This document shows, one piece after another, positions 13,926 to 26,744 of a stretch of DNA of 64,000 bases. The DNA comes from Trichoplax adhaerens (lineage: Eukaryota > Placozoa > Uniplacotomia > Trichoplacea > Trichoplacidae). Each line of letters starts with the position of its first letter. The stretch's first letter is position 1. Under the pieces are notes generated by a model. The model was not told the DNA's origin. It was given only the letters and a program-made list of their open reading frames with translations, and made no database searches. Location of the stretch: positions 1,640,074-1,704,073 of the forward strand of contig NW_002060954.1 in the NCBI RefSeq assembly GCF_000150275.1, given 5' to 3'. The translations under genes were made by a program, and so were the position numbers.

Positions 13926-14072
13926 TCCAGTAGAATCATATTTCGCTTTTAACATGGTTTGGAACTACTCAATAAACGATTAATTAATTAATTTATTTTA
14001 TTATTATTTTATTTTATTTACTTAGGCTATAACATGCATACTGTATACTACAGTATACAGTAGATAACAGTG

Positions 14073-14118
14073 CATAGAGGTAAAAGTTACCTCTATGAAG
14101 TTGACCAGTACTTCATAG
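14073..14118. repeat. Two overlapping perfect hairpins
   Basis: CATAGAGGTAA (14073-14083) pairs perfectly with TTACCTCTATG (14087-14097) across a 3-base loop. The right arm overlaps a second stem, CTATGAAG (from 14093) pairing with CTTCATAG about 10 bases further on. The two stems share bases and cannot both form fully. Confidence 0.75.
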
Positions 14119-14904
14119 GTAGAGCGAGCTTTCAACAGCTCTAGTTGGAATTTCAACATTGAGTGATGAGGATTTTTTCCAACCATGAAAGAATAGGCGG
14201 GGCTTGTTTAAGAGTTCTCCAGTAGGAGGAGCCATCGTTACAGTCAGCAAATCTGTAAAAATTATTATTTTATTTTTATTTTTTTTCAATGTCTGTACTG
14301 AGTCTGTGTATTCGTTAAAGACTAGAAAACTCGGCACAGTACAGTACTGTGCTGTAGCGAACTAGACTGAACGGTGGTAAAAGAGTGGTAAAACCAGTGA
14401 AAGGGCTTTGGCCATTGCCTACAGCATACAGGCCCTGCATGCAGATTGTACAGTATCAGCAACAGTATGTTGACAGGGCAGTAGTATACACCGACGGGAT
14501 AACAGTAATTCTACGTACAGTACAGTAATTTAACCCTTTCAGTGTACATTAACACTGTATTGGGTTAGAAGTGAGTTATGGACTGACTACTCGATGCACA
14601 CCATGGTAAAATTACTACCTTAGTCAGAAACAGCACTGTACTCTACTAGTTTAATTTCATTGGTACAGCATGGCGTGTGCTAGTTTGAATAATACTACAG
14701 CGAGTACAGTGAATACAGTCCATACAGTAGCATATCAAGTGAGTGCCTGACCGGCTGACTCTCTGTTGGAGCTTAGTAAAATGAAGCAAGAATTTCTTTT
14801 TAGCCATACGGAGTATGTCTAAGATATTTTAGCCGATAAATTTTAGCAAGAAAAATCAATGATTCCCTTTATCTTACAGTAAGAGTCATGATAATAAACT
14901 AGGC

Positions 14905-15125
14905 GTACACTACAGTACAGTACAGCACCAGCAGACCGAAGTAAGAAAAACCAGTGGTATACTGTACACTGTACAGTACAGTAGTACTGTACCAGTCCTG
15001 AGAACCGAACCTTTCTCAGGCCTACAGTATACAGTACTGTACTGTACAGTACTTATCTTTGCAAAGTTTACTGTACAGTACAGTATTGTAGTGTACAGTG
15101 TACAGTACAGTTCTTTGTACTGTAC
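14905..15125. repeat. Dense GTAC palindrome field upstream of DCAF11
   Basis: More than ten overlapping GTACAGTAC / ACAGTACTGTAC / TACTGTACAGT units within about 220 bases, broken by short unique stretches. It lies about 370 bases upstream of the DCAF11 start codon. Short ORFs on both strands here are by-products of the repeat. Confidence 0.8.
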
Positions 15126-15493
15126 TCCAGAAAAAGTCATCATAACGAACTACTGTAGGCGTTTACTGCACCAGCAGGCTGACTCTAGCATCCACCGGCT
15201 CGGCTCGGCTACACTCGCGTATTTTGATCAAGCAATCCTCCCACCCATTTCGATTCTTGCTTTGCCAGGTGGATAAGATAAAATCAATTTTTCATTGGTA
15301 ATAGTATAAATTTGTCAAGCCTATGCATTTCTATTGACCATTATTTTATCTTTATTGCATATTTTTGTATAGCTTTACAAACTGGAGAGACTGTGCAAGG
15401 GTAGCCTATTACACAGATTGTAAACATACTATACGCATTTGCAATATCTCGCATATATACAGTATATAAACAACGGCAGCCATCTCTCTTTAA

Positions 15494-18400
15494 ATGGGTA
15501 ACCAGCAATCGGATAGTGGTGATGGTGGTGACGAATTGCAAAGTGAAGATTATAGTCGCTTGATTTTGAGTCTAATTCGAAGGTTTGATGATCATAGAGC
15601 TAGCACTAATCAGGAAATAGTTTACTCCGCTACTTCATATTTAAATATTGATCAGTCCATAACTTTGAATACTGATCGCAACTTCTTCTTCCATAAAATG
15701 CTCATCTGTTCCTATTTCCATTTTTATTCTTGGATAAAAAGCGGACAAGTTCAACTCGTACGTTCAGGCGATGGTATTAATTTCGATTATATAGATGAAG
15801 CGGAGAGTGACGAAGAAGAAGGAAAAGGTAAGAGAGTAATTTCATTTCATTCATGGTTGATGAAGATTACATCTCTGTTCTTTTTGCCACCGTGCTTACA
15901 CCAATCTTAGTTCAGTGACACACTGTACTCGTGGACGTCGCATTATATCATTCGTTAATTAATGTGCTGATACTTAGATGCAATTATGCTAGCGCTGGTT
16001 ATCCGATTAATATATATGGAGTATATTACTGTACCTTATAGTACTGTATGGTAGCATTTATGAGGTATCATACTAAAACAATATATTGTATACTGCCTGG
16101 ACAAAAATACCCTCGCAGCAGTAACTTTACAAAACCAACGAGTTTAAATTAATCATAAGTAATAGTTGAAAACTTACGATGCTGTAAATATCGAGTTTAC
16201 CCTGGTAGCAATACGTGTATACGCAACCATGATGAATATGATGATGAATTAATTAATGTAATTACTACGATTTACTACAGAGTTCAATGAAGTAAGCTCT
16301 TTTAAGATAAAGCAGGTGCTGCTGCATACGTATACAGTATTTTTACTATTCTGTACCCTAGAGATCTTGTATTGCCATCAGTTTGTGCTTGATAGAGTCA
16401 TAAAATTACTCGGTTAAGTACGTTAACCTAAAATGAGGAAAGAGGTATTTGACATTGCCCACGCATTATAATACTACTGTGATTGTAATATTCTTAGGTC
16501 GATTCTGAATTCACAAAATTGAAAAAGTTATGCTTAGAAAATTCTAAGATTGACTTTTTATAACGTTGTGCATTCAGAGCCGGCTTACTGTAGCGCCATA
16601 TTCTGTATTACGAGTACTGTTGTTATAATGCATTACATATTACTCATTGAAAAAATGAAGTTTATATTTAGTGCTCTAAGAAACAAATCTGATACATTAG
16701 TTGTATGCATCTATTCTATGCTTAAAGTATGAAATAAAGTTGTAATGGAAAGACTTTACTTGATTCGTGAATGTCTCCTAAAAAATATCCTGATTTCATG
16801 TTGATGTACGCAATATATTAGAGCAACACTATCTTGCTATATACTGTACAGTACATTAATTTCATGATAAACTCTGGTTGATTGACGCCTGGTAAAAGCA
16901 TGCATTTAAGATCCATTATGAGCATTCTAATATTGATATTTTATTATGATACTTATAATAGAAGAAATGAATAATACCGAAGTAGGAAATAAAAAAATGG
17001 ATGTATGCTCATTAAAATTACCTAATTCTAGAATATTGCATTATTGAACAAGTGGGATGGCCTGACTAATGTTTCTTATCGAATATCTGTATTTGTTAAA
17101 AATTAAATTCATTAGATTAATGATTTGGAACAACATGTCAAATTGGCTAGCGGACAAATTTTACCGCTGCCTAATAGCATATCACCGATTATACAACAGG
17201 TAAATTGGCTCGAGAATTTGGCTTTGGTTTCCTAACCTTATCAACAAATACTTTGAACACATTTCTAATACTTTTAGTCCTGAATGTACTACAGAATGTC
17301 AATTGTTTTTATAATTTTGTTTCTAACTTGAATAATACTTCACATAGAGACAACAAGGTCTTCGAACGACTCAGGGCTTTAAAGCCCGTGTATTATCTAG
17401 GTAATTAGGATACAGAGCTAATTCCAGCCTGAGAATTATCAAGGACTCGTAAATTGTTATTTAAGATAAATGTTATTTGTTTTTATTTGTACGTGTGTGA
17501 TCGAATTTTCCTTATGATACAGAAATTCCCATTCTAAGTCTTGACAAATTTATTCATACATTTTATTTTATTTTACGTTATTAATGACTATGTACATTTT
17601 GTTGTGCTATATTATTAGGTATTTACCGAATAACCACTCCGTCCTTCAAAGATTTAGGGGTAAAGCCTTCTGTGGCCAATTCTCATCCACCGGAGAGATT
17701 TTTATGTCAGCTTGTCAAGGTAATTAAACATTACCGGTCCTGCTCAGTCAATCGTATCTAGGTAGCATCCAGAGGTTGCGTCGTACATGCTTGATAGTCA
17801 CAATTATTTAATAGTAATGCAATCACTGTAACGACTTTCATAAGGACCAAATGCACTATGCTATTGCAACCCTATTGTGTATGTCCACAACTTTTAATTA
17901 AAGTGTATCGATGGTGTACTTTTAGATTGTATAATTCGTTTATATGATGTAACTGATGGCAAATTTAGTCTATTTAAATCCATTGGTGCTCGCGATGTTG
18001 GATGGAGTATCATTGATACAGACTTTAGGTAAGCGTGCACTGTAAATTTAAACTTAAAAATTTGAAAAACATTTTTTAAGATATGATTCCTTTATGCTTT
18101 GCTTTTCTGTAGCCCTGATCAACGTCATGTAATATATTCCAGTTGGTGTGATTGTCGTAAGCTAAATAAGATGTTTTTTTGTTTTATGATTCAATTGTGC
18201 AGTATTCTATTTGCGATATGACGTACTACTTTCAATATTGTAGTCCATCTTTGCAGCATTAGAAAAGAAAACGACTTGCATTTGGAGCTAGATATGAGGT
18301 TACAGCAATACCAATATATTACTTAACTCATAACTAGTCCTTTTTAAATTTAACCTTTTAACGCTGTTTGTAAATTATTAATAGACCAACCTTTGGACAG

Positions 18401-20045
18401 AGTTTCTGTGCCTTTTCGATCAAATTTTCTCATGATAGTACTGAAATATTAGCTGGGTACTTTGTGAATGGATATAAATTAGAAACTGCAGTTTATCTCT
18501 GCGCATCATCAGAAATACTTATGGCCTTTATATCTTTATTTTTTTCAAATCTAATATTAGCTCTAATTGTGGTTATCTTTATATTTTCGATATGAACGAA
18601 CATCAACGAACACTAGAGGTTTATAATTCTTAATTTAATCGCATTAATGAAGTATCTTCTTTATAGTTAGTATATCCCTAATTTTTGTAGATTCAAAGTC
18701 ATGAGGACGATGTAAATGCAGTAAAATTTGCAGATGCGTCCTCTCAAATATTCTTCTCTGGTGGAGATGATGCAATTGTCAAGGTACGGCTTACTTTGCG
18801 TTCGTACAGCAGTTTAGTTTTTCTAGCTAAATCACTGGCTCAATACAAGTAATTGCTATCGAACGGTATAATACGTTATTAGGTTTGGGATAGACGCACT
18901 TTAAGTGAATCCAATCCAGTTCCCGTTGGCGCTTTCGGGGGACATACCGATGGTATAACTTACATCGATTCGAAGGTAAATAATTATTCCACATTTCATA
19001 ACTGATGATCTCATTACTGTATTGCGTTTAGAACTTTTATTTCGTGCTTAAACTAAAAAGTGTAACAAATACATTAAGTTCTAATTATTATTGGACAACC
19101 GAAATAATCTTATTCTAGAACGATGGAAGATATTTAATAAGTAATAGCAAGGATCAGTGCATAAAACTTTGGGATATGAGATATTTTTCTGGTCGTGAAG
19201 GTGTTGAGGTATGAATGCAAATGTGCTTGCTATTCATAAAATGCAATACACTCGAGGGTTATAGTGTTATAAATATTGCTTGGCACATAATTCAGGAATC
19301 GCGACGAGCCGCTGCGCGTCAAGGCTGGGACTATCGGTGGCAAAGCGCCCCACGCAGACGTAAAAATTCAATTTCAGTTTTAACAATTATCTTAATTTGA
19401 TGGTTGAACAAAATGCTATTCATATATAGGACGAAAAAGAAAGCATAAACATGATGCCTCACTCATGACCTACCAAGGACATGGCGTAGCTAATACCTTA
19501 ATCCGCAGCTTTTTTTCACCTATGCATTCGACAGGACAAGTTTGTACAGCTACAGTGATAACGATTTATTTTATAACGTAATCGATAATTCTTGTTTCCA
19601 TTATCAGGCATATATATATACTGGTAGCTGCACAGGATCTGTTGTAGGTGGGTAGGAGACATATTTATTTTTCTGAAGTTTTTGCTATGGATAGTACTGG
19701 AATAAAATTTTAATAAGGGATTTCTTTAACCCCAGTTTATGATGTTCTTACTGGTGAAATTCTCGAAAATATTGACGGACATATATCCTTTCAAAAAATG
19801 CTTCGTTGATTTTCCTTCAATTTTACGGATAATTTTCAAATTTAATTTTTTAAAATTGACCTTTACTTATCGTACAGTGGTTGTGTGCGAGATGTTTCGT
19901 GGCATCCGTTTGATAATAAAATTATTACTTCATCTGTAAGTTATTTGTTTTACGTTCGCATAATAGCTAGAAATATTCTAACTTAGCTTGTTATTATTGA
20001 TAGTGGGATTGTACGCTCGGATGTTGCGAATATCAGGGAGCGTGA
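15494..20045 (+). CDS. DCAF11: DDB1- and CUL4-associated factor 11 (WD-repeat protein 23)
   Basis: Substrate receptor of CUL4-DDB1 ubiquitin ligase; in animals it restrains NRF2/SKN-1 (family knowledge). Twenty exons: 15494-15582, 15742-15827, 16962-17002, 17116-17199, 17348-17400, 17619-17719, 17926-18028, 18113-18156, 18244-18298, 18385-18456, 18561-18618, 18691-18783, 18883-18975, 19119-19208, 19296-19359, 19430-19539, 19608-19647, 19736-19782, 19876-19935, 20004-20045. All phases close to give 474 aa (human 546). Diagnostic stretches are KAFCGQFSSTGEIFMSACQ, SHEDDVNAVKFADASSQ, SGGDDAIVKVWDRR, GRYLISNSKDQCIKLWD, ARQGWDYRW, LMTYQGHGV and GCVRDVSWHPFDNK. WD blades fill the C-terminal two thirds. 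Exon 3 (16962-17002) is the weakest. The intron after 19782 is AT-AC, not GT-AG. The end after SSWD is short and cysteine-rich (CTLGCCEYQGA). Confidence 0.95.
19783..19875 (+). other. U12-type AT-AC intron in DCAF11
   Basis: The exon ends GAC GGA CAT, and the next bases are ATATCCTT, a perfect U12 5' splice site. The intron ends in AC at 19874-19875, and the reading resumes in frame as AGT GGT TGT GTG CGA (SGCVRDVSWHP). A branch-like CCTTTACT (consensus CCTTAACT) puts its A about 10 nt before the AC. No GT donor nearby gives a reading that joins the conserved WD sequence. Confidence 0.88.
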
Positions 20046-22527
20046 AGAACTGCTATGTCTAAGGATCTTATTGGCTCGATATGAAAATAATAAAGCGAGA
20101 TGCTTTAGGAATTAGCAAATCTTAGTTTATAGAATATTCTAATTTTCGTTATATCTAGTGCAATAAGAATATAAAGAATACAATTGCATAAGATAATTAA
20201 ATTTTACTTGTACACGTAAATTTTCATATCATTTCAGAATTTATCGCTGGCTATAGATTTATCAACACCTTGTACTGTATAGGTATGTAGATGAAGATGG
20301 CACAATACAACTGCTCTACATGAACCATTAAGATCGTAACCTTTAAATATTAGCTGATTACATTATATTGTATTTGTACTACCAAAATAAGCAATTTGTC
20401 TACACTTCTATTTTCGTAAGATAGAATCTATACATTGACCTGTTTGTATTGTATAAATTCTTGCGGTACTGTTATCAATATAAATATTTGATTCTTGATG
20501 CACTGCAAATAATATGTCTTATTGTAACCGTTTTCAGCTGGTTGAGACTGTATCTATCATCAATTAGGTTTTTAGTTGTAACTGTGTTGTGTATTATTTA
20601 TCAGATTCTTTACATCATATGATAGAAGCACAACATAATTACTGTATAAATGTATTCTTATATATATATTGATATAGTGCTACCGCCAGATACGTGGACT
20701 GCTTTATTTAGATTTAGCAGTATAGCAGAGATACTGTGATAGCAAATTACTCACAAACGCATAAGTCTAACTAGATATTAGTATTGTATCTTATCCGTAT
20801 ATTGTACTTAGTTTGAATAAATGGTATAATTTCCAACTTTGATTGATTAATTTGAATAAAAATTCAGACATATGTTTGCATTTGCTATAATATAAGAATT
20901 AGCATAAAATAAAGATAACAATCGGCGTCTTGCAAATTTCAAGAATCCTGCCTACATCTGATGTTAATTTTATTATAGTTGGGCTTGCAGTATTATAGTA
21001 TGGTCTAGTTGCTTATAAATATCAAAATTATGGATCAAAAGGTTTATAAGAGAGCATATGATATGGCATTAATCCAAAATTGGTCAATTACAGGCAGTGA
21101 GATTCTAAGCCGTGTGTACTAAGAAACATTAAATAGTCCTAAGTACCGTACAGCTATATATTCGCTTTGGTAAATGTAAGATTTAGCCTGTCTATATGTG
21201 TATATGATATATATGTTATGTTATATATACACGTAGTGTTGTGTTTAATCTGTCTCTACATATATGCATATAGATTTATGTTTAGTCTGTCTATATATTT
21301 ATATGAAATGTACATTTTATATTAAGTGATGTTCTAGATCTTAATTTGGTCTACCTAGTATCTGTTTACCGTAGTTATTATATACTGTAAGGGTTGGAAC
21401 CAGCAATGCTTTTTGGGTAACTACAGAATGTATTTAAGGAGCATAACAAAGTTAATAAATTAGTCTGATTAACTAACTCTATCTATGAGTCTTATCACTG
21501 CGGTATACAACAGTAAAACTGAAATAGATCTCAGTTGTAGAAAACAAACCTGCGCTAAATTTTATATATATATATTCATAGGTATTTCGCTTGCATATGT
21601 TATAATTTTTAATCGAATTGCAATAGCAACTATAGATTTCAAGTTAAATATCTGAGAAACGGGCAGTTTAACAGATAATTACATCCATTACAGTTTGCAG
21701 GTATATCTAATTTTAGCGATTAGCGATTATCACCAAAACATCAGTGTCTATTGGAGTGCCTATTGCATATGACTAAAAGTGTTACACTGTGCAGACGATC
21801 GGATAGAAGGATCTTTGTCTATAAATACTGTTGTTATGACAACCGCATCTACAGCGCAGTAAATCAAGAACTAGTCTTGAATTATGTTGTGTTATACTCT
21901 ACTGTATGATACAGAACTTTGTCAAGCATGGATTATACTAGCAGATGAAATAAATAACGTCTGGCACATTAGCCACGATCAAACTTGAGCTACAGAATAT
22001 AGAACTTGATATATCATGTAGCAAATTATTATGCGACGGTGAACAAATTTCATACTTAAAGGTACTGAAAGCATCAGCTTATAACCTGGTTTCTACTAAT
22101 ACGGTATCTTTAGAAATTGGAGTATGTGGATGAAATTAGTTTAAACTAATAAAATATCTTACGCGAAGTGTACTTAAAACTGCTGGAAATATTTCAAGCG
22201 TAGCAACCTACTAAGAAAGTAAAGTACTGCATATAGAAAGCGATGCATTTTACTGTAAGAAAGTTTTTATTTTGAAATCCAATTGCAGAGAATCTACAGT
22301 ACTGGAGTCTTTAAACTAATTAAGTAATAGCACGGTACATTAATTGTTTTATTATCGTACACTAAACACCAGTAGTCACTAATTGAATTTTTTACCACTT
22401 ACAAGTGCCTTCAAAAGTTTTTAAAACTTAATTTTGAGTCATCTTGGATTCTATCCAAGTATAAGAAATATCACCATCATTAATATCATCGATTACAGTA
22501 AATAAGCAAGTATAAATCAGTAGGACG
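20046..22527. other. Non-coding interval between DCAF11 and C2orf81-like gene
   Basis: DCAF11 3' flank and promoter region of the next gene. No conserved exon was seen on either strand. A degenerate repeat with units like TTTAGTCTGTCTATATAT followed by TA-rich sequence lies at about 21180-21305. Confidence 0.5.
21180..21305. repeat. Degenerate AT-rich tandem repeat
   Basis: Three imperfect units of TTTAR(C/T)CTGTCT followed by TATATAT-type sequence, starting near 21182, 21243 and 21280. Confidence 0.5.
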
Positions 22528-25139
22528 ATGAGCAAACGATCGGATAAGCAATCTAAAACACCAACCGTAGCACAAAGTGCTGCACAACCAGCAAATGATA
22601 TCATCCACGGCAGATTTACTGAAGTCGATTGGTAAGTAATCAGATAACTTTAAATAAGTTTGCTTGAATAAAATAATCTGTGTCTGAGCCTATGATGAAA
22701 ATACAGTATAATTATAGTAAATGTACTATACTCGTGCATTATAATCAGTTCATAAGTATAACAACATTTCAAAATGGATAATATTGATCGCATTGCGCCG
22801 CATGGAGGCTAATCTTAAATTTATTTACCTTTTACAGGAATAATCTCATAGAACTAGAGTCAGGCACAGAATTCGCCTTAGATATTGTAGATGAAATAAT
22901 TGATGGCGCTTTAAGTATAATTTATGAAAATTACTTACAAAAACAAGTAGTACCTTACGTTATGGACAATGTTAAAGCCGAAATTATGGATGTAGTCCAG
23001 GTAAGACAGTCTCTACAGATTTACGTTATTTTAAGGAAATTAACTTAAAGTGTAAGTTAACGAACTTTTTGGGCTATTGCTATATAGTGTCAGTTTTTAG
23101 CGCGAGATGATGGAGAAGACAGGCCTGAATTTGATCGGAGTTGGTTGGAAGATGAAGGTAACTTAAATAAGTCTAAATTTAACATACAAGTACAATAACA
23201 AGAAGAAAGTACAGTGAATGTGTACTTAAATTATCTGCATAAAAATATCAATACAAAATAAGATGGTACCTTCCTTAGCTAATTTTTCAATGTAAATTTC
23301 TTTTACGAATAGAACCTCTTGCTAGTACCGTAGATTCGTGGGCTCAGGGCTCAGTACCTTCGAAACAACCAATTATCGAAAGTCCTATACCAACGGAAGT
23401 TGGAACAAGTGCAACTGAAGTTACGGATACTGAGAGGTTTGCTGTGAGCCTGTAATAACTGAACTCGATCAGTCTCTCGTTAGCTCAGTACAAGTATATC
23501 TTTTACTGTATAGTATCGAAGTGTTGTCTACGGTTACACCACATGAAGAAGTGGAAAGTGTAGTTGTTAAGGAAGATATTGAAGTAAAAAAGATTAAAGT
23601 AAAACCTGAAAAAGTAAGAAATTACAATATTACGTTACAGAGTAAACTAATAAATCTTTCTATTAATTGATTAATTTTGACTTTGACAATTTGATTTTAA
23701 GCCAAAAGAGAAAAAAAAGTTAAAAGTTAGACGATATCGTGGCAAAGTGCCTACTTGGAAGACTATAGAACCAAAACCTGGCGTCGATCTTCTAGAAGGC
23801 GACGACGATAGTGACATTAACACTAAACGAAGCGGCACATTTGAGCCAAGACCAGCAATTTTAAAGGTTTGCCGTTTAAAGGCGCATTCGAAATACACGT
23901 AGAGTAGATAATTTGAACAACTGCTGCTATACATTGCTCTTAAATTTAGTATCAGTTCTGATTGATTTCTTAATTTTTCTAAAGTTATTGGTAATGTAAT
24001 GTTATAGCATGTTGATTGCATTTACTCCAGAAAGAAAATATTAGCGACATTTCATATCCATTAATATCCAACATCTTCACGATTAATAGGTACAACAAGG
24101 CCGGCCGCCTGGTATGAAGGACGTGACTTACGATGAAAAAGGGAATGTAATCCATGTTGTTAAATTAACTGTTGATACTTTGCCTACTCATAGGTAAGTC
24201 ATCGTCATATTAAATATTCTGGATAATTCTACTTTTCGGCATTAGCCAATTACCTCATCGTTATTCAAGTAATACTGACATTATCACACAATTCTACTTT
24301 CGGCATTAGTCAATTGCTTCATCGTTATTCAAGTAATGCTGGCATTATATCACTTTATAACCTTTATTTCGTGTTAATTATACTTCAGAATTGGACCAAA
24401 ATATAAGATTATCGATCCAAGCCATGAAATTGAAGCAGCGGCTCGTATGAAAGCATTAAGAATGGGAAAAGTTGGTAATGTAAGAAAAGAGGCTCATCAA
24501 ATCAAGCAGTTAGCACGCACTGGAGCTGTCACTTCTAAATTAGCTGTCGATAGCATCGTTCATGCGAGAGTCGCTAAAGAAAAAGCACTAGAACTTGAAA
24601 AAGACAGGGAACGTACTTCTTCACCGATAGATCCGGATAAATTAGCCTTACAGTCTTCGGAAAAAATGCAAAATATAACAGCTCTGCCATTATCACTGGT
24701 TAGTACTGTACTGCACTAACAGTTCTCGCACAATACTTTAAGAGCCAATTCTTAATTTGTATTTGCTATTGCCGCAGGTCGATACTATGGAACTATCACC
24801 AGGAGTAGTAATAAAAGATGGAGATCGTATTAAAAGAGGACTTCGGCAGGTAAAATTTCAGTATAGCATTAGTAAGATATTAAGTAAATGAGCAACGATC
24901 TATTGTAATAGGAACATAATATTTAAAAGTTGTTATGCAGCAGTAACAGTTTCTGATTGTTTCTTTCATATTAGACTCATCGTAAAACAAATATGTCAGC
25001 TACCTCGCAGCATTCTATCAAGAACAAGGTGGATTTTAAGAATGATTATATTATCAGAACAACACCAGTGATTAAGCCGTTAAGCTCAACGCCACCGTTA
25101 ACCCCGATTAATGCTACATCAACTTATCAAGATAACTGA
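22528..25139 (+). CDS. C2orf81-like protein (DUF4639 family)
   Basis: Ten exons: 22528-22631, 22838-23000, 23088-23157, 23313-23436, 23514-23613, 23702-23866, 24090-24193, 24389-24698, 24778-24849, 24975-25139; phases close and give 458 aa. The N-terminal 110 residues follow vertebrate C2orf81 closely: DIIHGRFTEVDW, an acidic helix around FALDIVDEIIDGAL, FLARDDGEDRPEFDRSW and STVDSWAQGSVPSKQP. The middle is lysine-rich and acidic (PKEKKKLKVRRYRGKVPTW); exon 8 encodes a long charged helix with many Lys, Glu and Ala. No catalytic motif, signal peptide or membrane segment is visible. The molecular role of the family is poorly known. The gene is convergent with ENKD1, 1.6 kb away. Confidence 0.82.
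24225..24350. repeat. Two-copy tandem repeat inside intron 7
   Basis: Two about 62-base copies with a 64-base period share AATTCTACTTT, CGGCATTAG and CATCGTTATTCAAGTAAT. They lie between exons 7 and 8 of the C2orf81-like gene. Confidence 0.8.
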
Positions 25140-26744
25140 TAAATATCGCACAAAGTTGTTAATGTTCTTAACTAAGATTATCTACTGTGAATCATTTGTA
25201 TACAAAATACATTGACATTCTCGACGGTAATCTTTCCAACAAATCATGTATGAAATTAAATTAAAATCTTTTTGCTATAACTCAATTTCGACTGGCAATT
25301 GCAATGGAAAGAGAGATTTCAGTATGAAATTGAAACGTTACATGTTGCATTGTACCAACCAATTTAAATTATAAAATGTGAATGTACATTCAAATTAATA
25401 AGTCAATCTATAACCTCTATTTCTTACTTAGATTGATTAAATTAATGTCATAAAATGTTTAACTCATTATGTATAACCTGAGTAATTTGAAATAAATGAT
25501 AACCATATTTATTCGGGCTACTATTATCCGTAGGCAAGTCTGAATAATGCAGCGTGAAAATTTCTTTTTTAATTTCTAAGTACGACAACTGCTGCAGCGA
25601 TAAATACTATGCCAGATTGCAAGTATAATATCAATAATTTTCAATCTGTATCGAGTTTGAGTTAAAATTTAACAGCAAATTGTGAAAGATATTTCATTTC
25701 TGGATAGTCTACAGTATAAAAATATTTTGATTTACAAGATGTTCTCGTAAATATATGAAAAATAGGAAGAGCAATACCGGATTTGTTAGGGGTAACTGCC
25801 ATATGGGTATTTATTCTAATCAAGCCTTATTTAACATGGCGTAACAGATTATATATATTATGAGCGTTAAAATACTTTATACTACAACTGATTATGAAGA
25901 TAAATGACTACAAGATGCCAGATGATAATCTTAAAATTTTAAATCACTACAGTTATTCATATACAAGTAACAGATACAAGCTAAACTATAATCTCTGTAA
26001 TAAATCAATCAAGATTTAAAATTTTAAGTTAAGGATTTATTGGCTAATTAAAAGAGATAGTCGTATTTCATTAATCAATAGATTTTGTAGCATTAGCATT
26101 TAAATAGCTTATTTGATCGTATAAAATCGAAGATCATTTTTACAAGATTTTTACAGTTTAAGCGACTCATCAAGAGAAGAATATCTTAATTTGTGTGTGA
26201 GCGCTAAATCGGCTAGATTATATACCATACTTAATATCTAGTTATTCTCTTCAAGCCATTAAAATATTCTGTAACATGATATCGGTAAATAAAATATCTC
26301 TTAAAATTTTATAGGAATATGAAGACAAACGAATAATCCCGTATCATGTATAGTTAACGAAAATAAACCATCTTTAGAGTAAACTATTGATACTTTAAAA
26401 TATGAGCAATGATATCGAATACTAGCTTAAAAGAACATGGTATTGGTAACATAACTTTCGTTAAAAAGGAAATTAATATACTTATTGAATGATAGCTTTA
26501 CGAATATACACAGTGAAATAGGGCCTTCTCGAAAATGTTAGACCACAAGATACAAATAGGAATTACATTTTGGTGAGAGATTGTAGAAAAAAAATGTATC
26601 TAAGAGTTGTTCTAAATTATTTTAAAATCAGAAAGGCCCTCCACAGCTTAGACGGCTATTTTACTTTTTTAACATCCAGGTCTGGATATAAATAGAAGTA
26701 TTAAATTAATTATAGTTATGTTAATGACTTAATAACAATTTCTA
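25140..26744. other. Convergent intergenic interval
   Basis: 3' flanks of the C2orf81-like gene (+) and ENKD1 (-). AATAAA-like signals occur near 25493, but no cleavage site could be fixed. No exon was recognised. Confidence 0.5.

Larger units (their letters stand above)
11695..15493. other. Non-coding interval between HNF4 and DCAF11
   Basis: No conserved exon was recognised. It contains low-complexity AT sequence (about 13978-14025), the strongest GTAC palindromes (13845-13925, 14335-14350, 14905-15125), overlapping hairpins (14073-14118) and two copies of GAACCTTTCTCAGG followed by YCTAC (near 13747 and 15006). A 76-codon minus-strand ORF at 13294-13524 is less AT-rich than its surroundings but matches no family I know. 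Confidence 0.5.

Noticed and set aside
14910..15276. ORFs on both strands in the GTAC palindrome field
   Set aside because: Translations are runs of repeated Tyr/Cys/Thr/Val codons generated by the palindromic repeat.
17205..17408. 67-codon plus-strand ORF in DCAF11
   Set aside because: Lies mostly in the intron between exons 4 and 5; the true exon (17348-17400) is read in another frame that matches DCAF11.
23671..24021. 116-codon minus-strand ORF
   Set aside because: Overlaps exon 6 of the C2orf81-like gene, whose sense reading is phase-consistent with its neighbours.
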